This document shows, one piece after another, positions 1-16,962 of a stretch of DNA of 64,000 nt (the first letter of the stretch is position 1; each line of letters starts with the position of its first letter). Made by a program: the position numbers and the translations under genes. The notes beneath the pieces are model-generated. The model had not been told where the DNA came from, made no database searches, and was given only the letters and a program-made list of their open reading frames with translations. This DNA is from Lepisosteus oculatus. Lineage: Eukaryota > Chordata > Actinopteri > Semionotiformes > Lepisosteidae. Where the stretch lies: contig NC_090697.1 of the NCBI RefSeq assembly GCF_040954835.1, positions 5,282,501 to 5,346,500 of the forward strand, given 5' to 3'.

Positions 1-2070
1 CGCAGGGCACACACAGACACCAACACACTGGGGACAGGACACCAATCCATCGCAGGGCACACACAGACTCCAACACACTGGGGACAGGACACCAATCCAT
101 CGGAGGGCACACACAGACTCAAACACACTGGGACAGGACACCAATCCATCGCAGGGCACACACAGACTCAAACACACTGGGGACAGGACACCAATCCATC
201 GCAGGGCACACACAGACTCAAACACACTGGGGACAGGACACCAATCCATCGCAGGGCACACACAGACTCAAACACACTGGGGACAGGACACCAATCCATC
301 GCAGGGCACACACAGACTCAAACACACTGGGGACAGGACACCAATCCATCGGAGGGCACACACAGACTCAAACACACTGGGGACAGGACACCAATCCATC
401 GGAGGGCACACACAGACTCAAACACACTGGGGACAGGACACCAATCCATCGCAGGGCACACACAGACTCAAACACACTGGGGACAGGACACCAATCCATC
501 GCAGGGCACACACAGACACCAACACACTGGGGACAGGACACCAATCCATCGCAGGGCACACACAGACACCAACACACTGGGGACAGGACACCAATCCATC
601 GCAGGGCACACACAGACACCAACACACTGGGACAGGACACCAATCCATCGGAGGGCACACACAGACTCAAACACACTGGGACAGGACACCAATCCATCGC
701 AGGGCACACACAGACTCAAACACACTGGGGACAGGACACCAATCCATCGCAGGGCACACACAGACTCAAACACACTGGGGACAGGACACCAATCCATCGC
801 AGGGCACACACAGACTCAAACACACTGGGGACAGGACACCAATCCATCGCAGGGCACACACAGACTCAAACACACTGGGGACAGGACACCAATCCATCGC
901 AGGGCACACACAGACTCAAACACATTGGGGACAGGACACCAATCCATCGCAGGGCACACACAGACTCAAACACACTGGGGACAGGACACCAATCCATCGG
1001 AGGGCACACACAGACTCAAACACACTGGGGACAGGACACCAATCCATCGGAGGGCACACACAGACTCAAACACACTGGGGACAGGACACCAATCCATCGC
1101 AGGGCACACACAGACTCAAACACACTGGGGACAGGACACCAATCCATCGGAGGGCACACACAGACTCAAACACACTGGGGACAGGACACCAATCCATCGG
1201 AAGGCACACACAGACTCAAACACACTGGGACAGGACACCAATCCATCGCAGGGCACACACAGACTCAAACACACTGGGACAGGACACCAATCCATCGCAG
1301 GGCACACACAGACTCAAACACACTGGGGACAGGACACCAATCCATCGCAGGGCACACACAGACTCAAACACACTGGGGACAGGACACCAATCCATCGCAG
1401 GGCACACACAGACTCAAACACACTGGGGACAGGACACCAATCCATCGCAGGGCACACACAGACTCAAACACACTGGGGACAGGACACCAATCCATCGCAG
1501 GGCACACACAGACTCAAACACACTGGGGACAGGACACCAATCCATCGGAGGGCACACACAGACTCAAACACACTGGGGACAGGACACCAATCCATCGCAG
1601 GGCACACACAGACTCAAACACACTGGGACAGGACACCAATCCATCGCAGGGCACACACACAGACACCAACACACTGGGGACAGGACACCAATACATCGCA
1701 GGGCACACACAGACTCAGACACACTGGGGACAGGACACCAATCCATCGCAGGGCACACACAGACTCAAACACACTGGGGACAGGACACCAATCCATCGCA
1801 GGGCACACACAGACTCAAACACACTGGGGACAGGACACCAATCCATCGCAGGGCACACACAGACACCAACACACTGGGACAGGACACCAATCCATCGTAG
1901 GGCACACACAGACTCAAACACACTGGGGACAGGACACCAATCCATCGCAGGGCACACACAGACACCAACACACTGGGACAGGACACCAATCCATCGCAGG
2001 GCACACACAGACTCAAACACACTGGGGACAGGACACCAATCCATCGCAGGGCACACACACAGACCCCAAC
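1..2070. repeat. 50-bp minisatellite (VNTR), about 41 copies
   Basis: A tandem array of a 50-bp unit (some units 49 bp) starts at or before the window edge. Each unit holds, in order, a CACTGGGGACAGGACACC block, an AATCCATCG block and a CAGGGCACACACAGA block. Units differ at a few sites: CGCAGGG or CGGAGGG, ACTCAA or ACACCA, GGGGACA or GGGACA. Because 50 is not a multiple of three and the unit has no stop codon in most frames, long open frames appear on both strands; they are artefacts. The array passes directly into the end of a dispersed repeat at 2071-2180. Confidence 0.97.
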
Positions 2071-2185
2071 ACACTGGATCCGGGGCAAATGTGCAGGCTC
2101 CACACAGACAGCAGCCCAGGAATCGAACCCAGGGCCCCAGCGCTGTGAGGAAGCAATGCTCCCAGCTGTGCCACCGTGCCATCCC
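2071..2185 (-). repeat. End of a dispersed fish repeat (SINE-like, family A)
   Basis: This non-tandem segment follows the minisatellite. It contains the family's typical pieces: a 'CTCCACACAGACAGCAGCCC' block, an 'AATCGAACCCAGGGCCCCAG' block and a 'GCTGTGCCACCGTGCC' block. Other copies of the family appear at 26466-26735 and 40690-40970 on the plus strand and at 33680-33930 on the minus strand. The minisatellite unit matches an internal piece of those copies. Confidence 0.75.
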
Positions 2186-5100
2186 ATAAATTTCCCAGAA
2201 TCCAATTAACCTACTGTACCAGTATGCCTTTGGACTGTGGGAGCAGAGTCCAAATATTTGATTCTAATACTTATTTACCTAGTTGGTCACAACTACCCTG
2301 TTTACCAGATGCTGATGATACAGATGATACAAAGCCATCAGGAAGTGGCCCTCTTGGACTGGACCTTGAACCCCCCTGCTTTCAAATAGTGTCTGCAAAT
2401 CCCTAATGAGCTGTGACTGAATATCTCAGCAATCCCTCCTGAATATCAGGGGCAGCTCCTCTGAATCCTGAAGGCATTCCCGATGACCTTTCTGAAGATG
2501 TCATGAGTAGCCCTTCAAGTTCCCTACCTGGACTCAGCTTGGCCCTCAGTTGCTGTACCGATGCTGCTAATAAAACAATGAATGTGCATTGTGTGGATTG
2601 TAACGGATTGTATTGAAGTGGCTACCCATTTGATTACTCTGCTCTAATTCATAGTACAATCATTGAAATGGACACAATTGTCCAATATTTGAAAGTGTTG
2701 TTGTAACAGAAGGAATAAGGTTCTTGATCCCGAGATGAAGTAAAACAGATGAGTTTATTGCATGCAAGGAACAATAAAGCCGAAGTCTTGTTTCCCGCAA
2801 GAAACAACAAAACCGAAGTATTGTTCCATGTGCCGGTACAAACTTTTAGGTTATATAGTCCTTCCTTGCTGCTTCGGACGTCAATCGGTGTTATGGTAAG
2901 GGGAGGTCATGGTATTTGGCCAGTTAAGAGACTCTGGCCAAATGGTCAGTTTAAGATTATGCCCCAGGGGGTTCCTTGCTCGCATCTGGAATCCTTATCA
3001 GTTAACCCCCTTTCCTGCCATAAACCCCTGTTGCTTAGAAGTCTAATTTTCAGGCAGAACTGACTTAAGTTAACCCTATTTACATCTTGTCTCTTTCTTC
3101 AGTGTTTACATAAGGTTTTTAATGTCTTCAATTGTTTTTACTTTGTCATGTGGTGCTAAAAAGCCATTTGAATTATACAGAGATGATAGGTAATTGTTCT
3201 GTGCTTAATTGTTTAATCCCTGATTGGCTGGTAACTGAACAGGTGTTACAAGGGGCTTTTTCTCTGCTGCTGTTCAAAAAAAGTATTTGCTATTTAAGAT
3301 TTAAATAGATTTAATAAGATTGTTCTACCCTGTTTTATTTCTCTGTGCTTTTGTTCTGTTTCCAGATCTAGACAAATGCCTTTATATAAAAATAGAAACC
3401 AATTACAGCTAAAACAATACCCTTGCCTTCCCCCAGTCAGGCACCTGCACATTTGATGCCTTTTTGCAGACTTTTTTTTTACAGTCTTAACTGTTAGCAA
3501 AAGCCTTCAGATGAGACTGGGCGGCGCAAATTGTTAAGAGGGACCGACTTTGATTTTTTTCTGGACTCTCGCAATGCTAATTTTGGGCAGTAAATGCTGT
3601 AGCTATAATTTACACTGTCAGTCACTTTCCCTGCTGCTGTGAGTGTGGTGTGTTAAGTAATGAAGACTTTCCTGTGCAAATACAAAGAGAAGATCCTGAT
3701 GTGGAAACGTCTGAAAGAGATACCAAAGACGTCCACTTGAACTTACTCATATAAGTCACGTTTTTCTGTTGTTCTTTTAGTGAGTGTCCCTAAAGCTTAT
3801 TGCTTAGAGATACAGAAATTGGACAAAAATTGGAAACACCTGGATAACTAAGGAGGGACACCAAGGTTGTTAAAAGCAAATAACATCCACACAGCAAATA
3901 AATTCCCAGCATGCCTTTGGGCATGTGTCAATATGCTGGACAGAACAGTGCTTGATGGTAGAACATATGGTTCTGAGTAAGAGCTGACCGAGCTTATTTA
4001 GGCCATTCAGTTGTTTTTCCTTTTTGATTTGCGATTAATGTAATTTTCAGTGTATTAAGAGATGTTCTGACTCTTTGATTTAGGATGATTTACTGCTTCT
4101 GGAGCCCTGTGAAGCTCGGGGATGGAATTTGTTTCTGCATAATTAAGTTTGTTTTAGTATAATTAACGATAGTGACTAAATGATGTGCAAGGAGGCACGT
4201 GTGGGTTTCCTCAAAAGGAAGAGTCAAAGAAGGGGTTAGTGCGTTAAGCAGGTTCGATTTTTCGGAAAGAATTGGGAATTAAGGTGGAAGATATACTGTC
4301 TGTCTTATTGCTTTGCCACAGGGCAAGGAGTGGGACGTCATTTTTTAGACGGTGAGCTGAATGTGAAAATGTTGTGCCATGTATCTGTCGAGAGACATAC
4401 AGTATTAGTCATTCCCTTTATATGACATCTGTATCACAGGACTAGGAACTCCAGTGCATTCCACTCATTTTACTGTTTTTTTCACTTTAGCGTAAGTTCC
4501 TGGAAAATAGATTGGAAATTTATAGAAAAACCACGGATAAAGGGCTCAGGGCAGCCTCTAGTAAGCAGATGATTAGTAATTATACAGCCCAGTACATCTG
4601 AGCCGCATTTCTGACTAATTCCTTCCAGATATTTTCCCTGAGGCACAAGGGGGGTCAGGCTGTTTTTTTCTCTTGAGTGATGCATGTCTACACAAACTGT
4701 TAAAAGTCTGTGCTTTGAATTGTAGTGTTTAATGGAGAAATAAGACTGTAGTTACTTCACTCAAAGCAGTGAATGTCTTTACAGTAAGTGGTAAGGAGCA
4801 TTCGATCTGACCTCAGGGCAGGTTCAGTCTGTCTGTAAAACTTTGTTTTATTTGACTTGGCCTACTGTCCATCTAGTTTTTATACCTTCAAACTACCTTT
4901 CTTTGAAAACCCACCACACCTACCAAGAGTCCTTCTCTGGTTTCAGCGTGTACAGCCGTCAGCTTCACTGGGGTCTGGGGTCACAGACTCGCGGACCCCT
5001 CAAGGGTTACAGGTACAGTCAGAAACTGACCCTGGAAGAAGAGGAATATGGACTGCACACCACCTGTTTTTAGTTCACTTGATAAAGCAGATAAGAAAGC

Positions 5101-7259
5101 AGCGATCCCCACTGTTTCCAGCAGTCTTCTGTTTGTGTGTCGGGCAGGACTGACGTGAGCAGAAGTGATTGGCCACTTTCAAGGTGACCGGCTGGTTGTT
5201 GATTTATAGATCCTGGAAAGGAGAATAACGTGGCTTCACTTGTTTTCATAACCAAAAATGTGTTATCTGAAGAAAACCCACCCTAATGTGATTCATTTTG
5301 TAAGCTGTCTCCGTTAGATGCTAATTACGGAGATCATTAAATGGAACCACATGCTTTTAATTCTAAATCATAGTGTTCTCGTGAGGCTGAAAACTTTGCT
5401 ATTTAGAGAACTATTGTCTTGTTATACTTGATAACCTGTTTGATGTTTATGTACTTTATCATATAACACATTGAGTAAACACTGTGCTGTATACCTGCTC
5501 ATAACTCTGATGCTTTTAGCTTCAGTCTGTTAAAATGATAGGCTGTCAGTTTTTGAGAGTGCTTGAGATACACAATACTTGTGCCTCACATGGGAATTGG
5601 TCAATATATAGAATAACATAAGCACTACGAAAATTATATATACTAGGCCCAGAGCACTTGACATTGTTTAAAGCTGCAAGCTGAAAGGCTCTCTGAGCCA
5701 CAAACCATATTCAGGTTGACTAGAAATGTGCTGTGAGCTTGTCCAACATATTCTCAGGCAGATTTCTCAGGAAGAACCAGAAAACTCCAGATTTTGACAC
5801 TTTTGACACAAAGCCACGAAGCATTTAGTGGTACTCTGAGGGACATCTTGTAGAGATATTTTATAGCGTGTACAGTGACTGCTTGCCCATACCAGAGAAA
5901 TGAACTGGTTTGTGACAACTATGAAAGGGACATTGCAGCCGGTGCAAGAAATGGCAGAGTTAAAATGTCGCAGAATATGAGAAAGTTTACAGAGGGAGCC
6001 ATTAAGGATCTGGAGCTTTTATGAATTTTCCTATTTTTATGTCCTCTGCAAACTTAGTTTACAAACTGTACTAGAATCTATTTGAAAAAGGAAGATCAGT
6101 GGCCCTAATACAGGTCCCTGTGGCACGCCACTAATTACATCACCCCAGCTGGAGCATTCATGTCTCATCTGTACTCTGGTTATTGGCTTTGGTAGTCAGT
6201 AGGTGATTGATCCATGGATCTCATCCAGCTGTTTCTTGTAGGAAACCACTGTATCAGCTTCAGCAACATGGCTGGGTAGCTCGTTCCATTCTCCAACAAC
6301 CCTTTGGGTATATAGTGCCTCCTATTCTCAGTTTCAGCCCACGTAATTTCTACTTCTGTCTTCTATGTGGTGTTTCACTGTTTGTTCTGAAATCCGCTGG
6401 GGTGACTTTGTCACTGCCCCTGAAGATTTGTAATGCAGGGATTCAATACTTGGATACATTACTGTGAAGGCATATTGCCTGAAGTCTGAGACTTCATCTT
6501 GCGTGAGGGGTGAGTAAATTCTGAAAGTCTGTATTCTCCGTCATTGTTGTTGCTGGTTTAAAGCATGTGACCAATTTAGCGAAGTAAAACCTAACATTCA
6601 GCATTATTGGACATTGAAGCAGTTGGTTGCTTTGTTTTTCTTCTGTGTTTATGGAAGTGACCTAACAAAAGGACACACACAAAACTAATCCCAGTCCTTT
6701 TTGCAGATAAGTAATCTGAAATATTGCAAAGCTTTCAAGACCTGCTTTGGCCTGAAAAAATGTTGAATATGTCCTGAAAATGCTCTGGTGTTGAACACTT
6801 TTTAGGATTTGGTGAAAAGACAAATAATAAAAAAATATAAGATCACTAAATACTATTTAGATTCACAGTCTTCTACACTGACAGGAAAATACAATAAGCA
6901 CTTTCATGTCACAGTTTAAAATATGTGGGAAAATTATTATTACAAACTGAGCTGGTATTCACGTTGTGTTTCTGATCAGCAGTGCAGATACCACTAAACT
7001 CTTCTGTGATTTATGTGTGTGGTTGGAAATGCTTTTGAAGAGCACACGATTCATTAATAAGGCTGCATTTTATTGTGGTAAAATACAAATCTGTTGCTTT
7101 TCTGCATCCTGTTGTTTCTCATGAAATGAGCTGTGATTATGTAATCCATAGAAAACATAGTGTTTCAAAGGCACTATTTAGTGGAGCCTTCAAGATGTTG
7201 TTCTTTCACTGGGGACTGGTTTAAACCACAAAACTCAGCCTGTAGATCAGTGTGTTTCT
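2186..7259. other. slc16a10 intron sequence, mostly unassigned
   Basis: AT-rich sequence without a convincing exon. The only recognisable content is a LINE-like fragment near 6.0-6.45 kb, listed separately. The short open frames here have no family features and no matching splice context. The assignment to a slc16a10 intron is inferred from the exons that start at 11081. Confidence 0.6.
6030..6450 (-). repeat. Degenerate CR1/L3-like LINE fragment
   Basis: The segment contains 'CCTGTGGCACGCCACTAATT' and 'TATCAGCTTCAGCAACATGG' blocks, which I recognise as typical of old vertebrate CR1-type LINE fragments read in reverse. A second, more decayed copy of the latter block lies near 14070. Reading frames are broken throughout. 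The family name is from memory of conserved blocks and is tentative. Confidence 0.45.
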
Positions 7260-7264
7260 ATAGA

Positions 7265-7747
7265 TGTAACGAACAGTTCTTTCCGGACCCTATGCGGACG
7301 ACACAGTCCGACGGAGTGGGGAAACACTGGGGAAACGTCATGCAGGAAAACGGGGCTGAAGACAGGGGGGCGTGTCCAAAGTGCGCTGGTGCACGGGGAG
7401 GTGTGGCCGAGGCGAACAATCCAAAAGAGAAGTCCTTAGGGAATATCCAAAACACAAGGGTAAGTCCAAAATCAGGAGATCCATCAGAACAAAGAATTAA
7501 AAACCACGAAGGCCGGGTCGGAACCGGCGGACGGGGAACAGGAACGGGAACGGAGGTTAAAACCTTAACGGGACCAGGCGCTTCCAGGTCCCGGACTCGC
7601 ACGATACGGAAATCAGATGCAGAGCCCGGATGAGCGTCAGCGCCTGGCTTTTAAGGTGGGCTGGGAATGGGAATCAGGTGCACAGAATAAAGTCTCAAGT
7701 GAAAGGGCTGGAGCACCCTTAAGGAGGGGGGGACTAATATCGTGACA
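7265..7747 (-). mobile_element. Solo LTR 1 with 5-bp target duplication
   Basis: The 483-bp segment starts TG and ends CA. Its termini TGTAACGA and TCGTGACA are inverted repeats with one mismatch. It is flanked by an exact 5-bp direct repeat ATAGA (7260-7264 and 7748-7752), the signature of LTR-retrotransposon integration. No internal retrotransposon region follows, so it is a solo LTR. A CTTAAAAG TATA-like box on the minus strand (7648-7655) and its resemblance to the neighbouring LTR suggest minus orientation. Open frames inside it are fortuitous. Confidence 0.85.
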
Positions 7748-7851
7748 ATAGAGAGGCTATCTTCCTTGAGAGTTTTTCCTTGAGAAAACACCCTCTTGCC
7801 TCGCTGTCCGTAAACTACAACAAAGGCTCAGAGGGAATTGAAATGGGCTAC

Positions 7852-8354
7852 TGTCACGGGAGCCGGGTTGGTTTAGACCCTATGGGAGGCAGCGATTCTG
7901 GAAAAAGGACCAGAGACAGAGTTCAGAAAAGACACACGGGGTTTATTGGTGCTCACAGTGAAGCAGGGAGGTTCGTGCAGACGTGCAGGGAAAATCCGTA
8001 GGCAAACGTATCCAGGGCAGTCCAAAGGGAAGCCAGGAAGCAGTCCTTAAGTCCATGGCCGGGAGACCCATCAGGAGACGCGGACAAACAGGAACACCTA
8101 CGAGACGAGAATCCAAGCCCCGGGCTCAGTGGGTCGGGGAGCATTAACAGGCCTGTGGCCACAGACGTGGGGCGACCTGGCACTAGGCCGGCCATTGAGC
8201 TACCGTGAATCAGAGCTGAGCGCCGAAGGCAGGAAGGAGTAAACTTAAATAGGGAAACTAAAACAAGGCACACCAGGAAATAATGCAGGTATTTAAGCGG
8301 ACTCACGTGGGGAGGTTGGAGCGCCCTCTGAGGGAGAGGATGGTGACCGTGACA
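7852..8354 (-). mobile_element. Solo LTR 2 with 5-bp target duplication
   Basis: The 503-bp segment has perfect 8-bp inverted termini (TGTCACGG / CCGTGACA) and is flanked by the exact 5-bp repeat GCTAC (7847-7851 and 8355-8359). On the minus strand a TATTTAAG box (8244-8251) lies upstream of an AATAAA signal (7942-7947), the expected U3-to-R order of an LTR. It shares termini and internal blocks such as AGTCCTTA with solo LTR 1, 105 bp away, but differs in detail. The different target duplications show two separate insertions. A gypsy-like origin is likely but not shown. Confidence 0.88.
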
Positions 8355-8359
8355 GCTAC

Positions 8360-11080
8360 ACTTATCCCCCAGTACCTTTTGGTGAGGTTTTTGGAGAAGA
8401 ACCCTAGGAACTGTCGTGTCTATGCATAGAAAATGTGTAGATGAGAGAATTTCAGCAGGAAACCCGTGTTTGTCAGGTGACTGTATGTTTTCTTAAAAGA
8501 CAAGTGCGAGACAGATCCAATAAAACTGAGATAATATGATCATGCATAGTTACGCTACTTTGTGGATTGATTTTGCTATTATTGTGGCTTGTTTTATTTT
8601 TCCCATTCCAAGATGACTTTGAATTACTCATTAATTCAAAAAATGGTTTAATTTTTAAAAATGGATGAAGTTAGGTGGATGTTCTGCCTTTGCCATGGTA
8701 CAGTGAGACCCTCAAGATCTTCCGTCATCAAGAAACGTAAACAATTGCATTTGATGCCAGGTCATCACCTGAAGATGAGAAAGCGCTACAGTCGTCTGTC
8801 AGGCCTGTTCGACACACACGGATTTATTAAGTAGGTTTTTCCCACTGAGAGCTAGAAGAAAGCTACAACGGTGAATTCGCTGAAGAGCCTCAGGTGTGAG
8901 GGAGAAAGAGAGGAAGAATGCAGAGATTTCAAGCGGAGGAGATCGAAATTAAGACCATCTCAGAATGTAAGATCTGGTGAGCAAAGTCTTGGAGAAGTTG
9001 TGGAAAGTTAAGGTCTAAAAATCAGTGGAAGGAGGTAATTACTCTGTTACCGAGAGCTGCTAATATGTGTGATGTTGGATTTTGCTTGTTTTAGAATCCG
9101 AGCCGTGGCTTTCCTGTAAAAGGACAGAAAAGCCAGAGTAATCGTGGGGGGGAGAGGTAAAATGAGGGACACTCGGTTTGGAGAGACCTTTGATTCTTTG
9201 ACCTAAATATAGCACGTACATGGTGTGCTTTTGGTTGTTGTTGAGGTGTTTAATGACTTGGGCTGGTTTTTAACGGAAAGTGGCATTCAGAGCTGAGCAA
9301 TCAATGCAGAAACAGGACACCACCGGCATAAATAAAGATCTGAGATGCAGGCTGTGCACAGGTTTTATTTGGTCCTTTTTTGTGTCAACCGAATGGTGGG
9401 TTCTTGATCTCCTGGAAAAAAAAAGTACAACTCGTTCAGTCGCGTCGAAGGGTGAGTTTGTGGGTGGACGTGACACACAACGTGATATTCTGGCCAAACA
9501 CTGCGTTCATCATAAATAGTCCCTCTGACGCATTCCCTCTGACATTCTGTCGACACATGGGGGATTTTGTCATTTTTTATTTAAACATTTACATTTTTTA
9601 ACCGTATAAACAAATGCAACACTAACCTTCTCTGATTTTATTAATAATAATATTTTAGTTTAAACCTCTAAAAAAACAAGCAATAAAAACCGGAAAATCA
9701 AGAAAACTTTAAAAGTTTTTCAGAACAAAGAGATGTCGTATCTTAGGTGCTACTTTGTGCTCTGTGGAATAGTGACAAAAGGAGTTTTAATCCAAACAAG
9801 TATGATATTTTGCTTTGCTCTGTATTCCCTGTATTAGATCAATCATTTAGACAATATAAAAATGGTATAGGCATTAATATAAACTTTAAAAGGGTCTTGT
9901 ATTTTTCTCCCCGGAGCCAAATATTCCTGGTTTAGATTAGTGAAGGAAAGTATTCTGAGTAAAAGCAGTCGCATTTTTATGAAGCACAGAACATGTTTCT
10001 AAGTCATTCATTATGAGTTTGAGGCCTGCTGAGTGTCGTGCAGAAAATTGTTAATGCCTTTTTTCTTGCAATACTAAAATAACATTAAAAAAAACAGGGA
10101 TTGTGCAACCTAACTATTTACATTAGAAGGTTTTCTTTCAGTTTTGCTTTTCAGGATTATTTTAGTTGTTTCAGTTAAAATGTGCTTTAATGTCACTTCA
10201 CTGTAAAAAGCTTGATGGGCTGCATGCAGTTGCACTACAGAGCTCTTCTGAAACTTCACACAACCTGTATTGTGTGTAGCATGGAGGCCCTCTACATCTC
10301 TGATTGCAGATTGTTCATGGTTATTCGGAGATGTTAATGTCATTTTTCTTTTTGATTTTTCATTGAATGTTGTAGGGATCTTATACAGTAGGTAGCAGTA
10401 TGTTTTTCATTGCTTTGTTTGACCAGCTCAGTCAATTGAAGTATACAATGACAGCTTGGACTCCTTTGTCAGGATCAACAGCGACACACCTTGCTCAAGG
10501 GTACACCAGCAAGTTTACACTCAGAACAGATCCACAGCACTCTGGTCTGGAGTCCAGCGCCCGAACCACAGTTCCACACTGCTGCCTTATAGATCGCTAT
10601 TTAGATCATTTGCTGCTGAAATGTAGTAAAATAGATCTCATTATGCCTGTTACACAGCTGTACAGTTAACGCCATTTCACCACTAGATGTGCCACTGGCT
10701 CCTGTCGCCTAAATACACGAGGAACTGAAAGGTTTGATTTCTCCCGGAGTGAATCTTTCTCCTGAGGCCTGACCCTTCTCTCTGAGACCCTCCCCCTTGT
10801 GCAATTCAATCCCTTGTATTGTTATCCTAAACCAGGTGCTTAGCTGCCCCCCAAAAGCTGTGTTGGCCACTCCACACTCATAAGAAAAAAAGCGCCGGGC
10901 GTGTTCGTAGACTACACACAAAACAAGTGTTTCAGTTAATGAGGATCACTAAACTTGGATTGATTGTGAGGTTGCCCTACAGGAACACGAGAGGCGACTT
11001 ATTTCCTTTTTAAGCCCAGCGGAAGGGAACAGTTTTGGTCACTGCCTTGACGGCTGTTTCTCGTGTCCTTCGCCCCACAG
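8360..11080. other. slc16a10 intron sequence
   Basis: AT-rich intron with no convincing coding content. The only recognised repeat is a short SINE remnant near 10.5 kb. The stretch just before 11081 is the polypyrimidine tract and AG acceptor of the first visible slc16a10 exon. Confidence 0.6.
10485..10590 (-). repeat. tRNA-derived SINE remnant
   Basis: Plus-strand blocks 'CCTTGCTCAAGGGTACA' and 'CCACACTGCTGCC' frame a stretch resembling the reverse of a common fish tRNA-derived SINE head ('GGCAGCAGTGTGG', then 'GAGCAAGG'). The internal part is decayed and the B box is no longer intact. A better-preserved relative lies near 46.1-46.26 kb. Confidence 0.5.

Positions 11081-16962
<5,882 letters not shown>

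Noticed and set aside
925..2148. 407-codon plus-strand frame and many 60-155-codon minus frames in the minisatellite
   Set aside because: All are by-products of a stop-free 50-bp tandem unit that cycles through three frames; there is no splice context or protein family.
2749..3063. 104-codon frame with repeated ARNNK motif
   Set aside because: The motif comes from a short imperfect duplication; no family or splice signals. A possible LTR-like end (TGTAACA ... TGTTACA at 2702-3250) was considered but has no target duplication.
7160..7633. 157-codon plus frame and 114-codon minus frame
   Set aside because: They lie within or across solo LTR 1 and show no protein family pattern.
7953..8306. 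117-codon minus-strand frame
   Set aside because: It lies entirely inside solo LTR 2; chance opening in LTR sequence.
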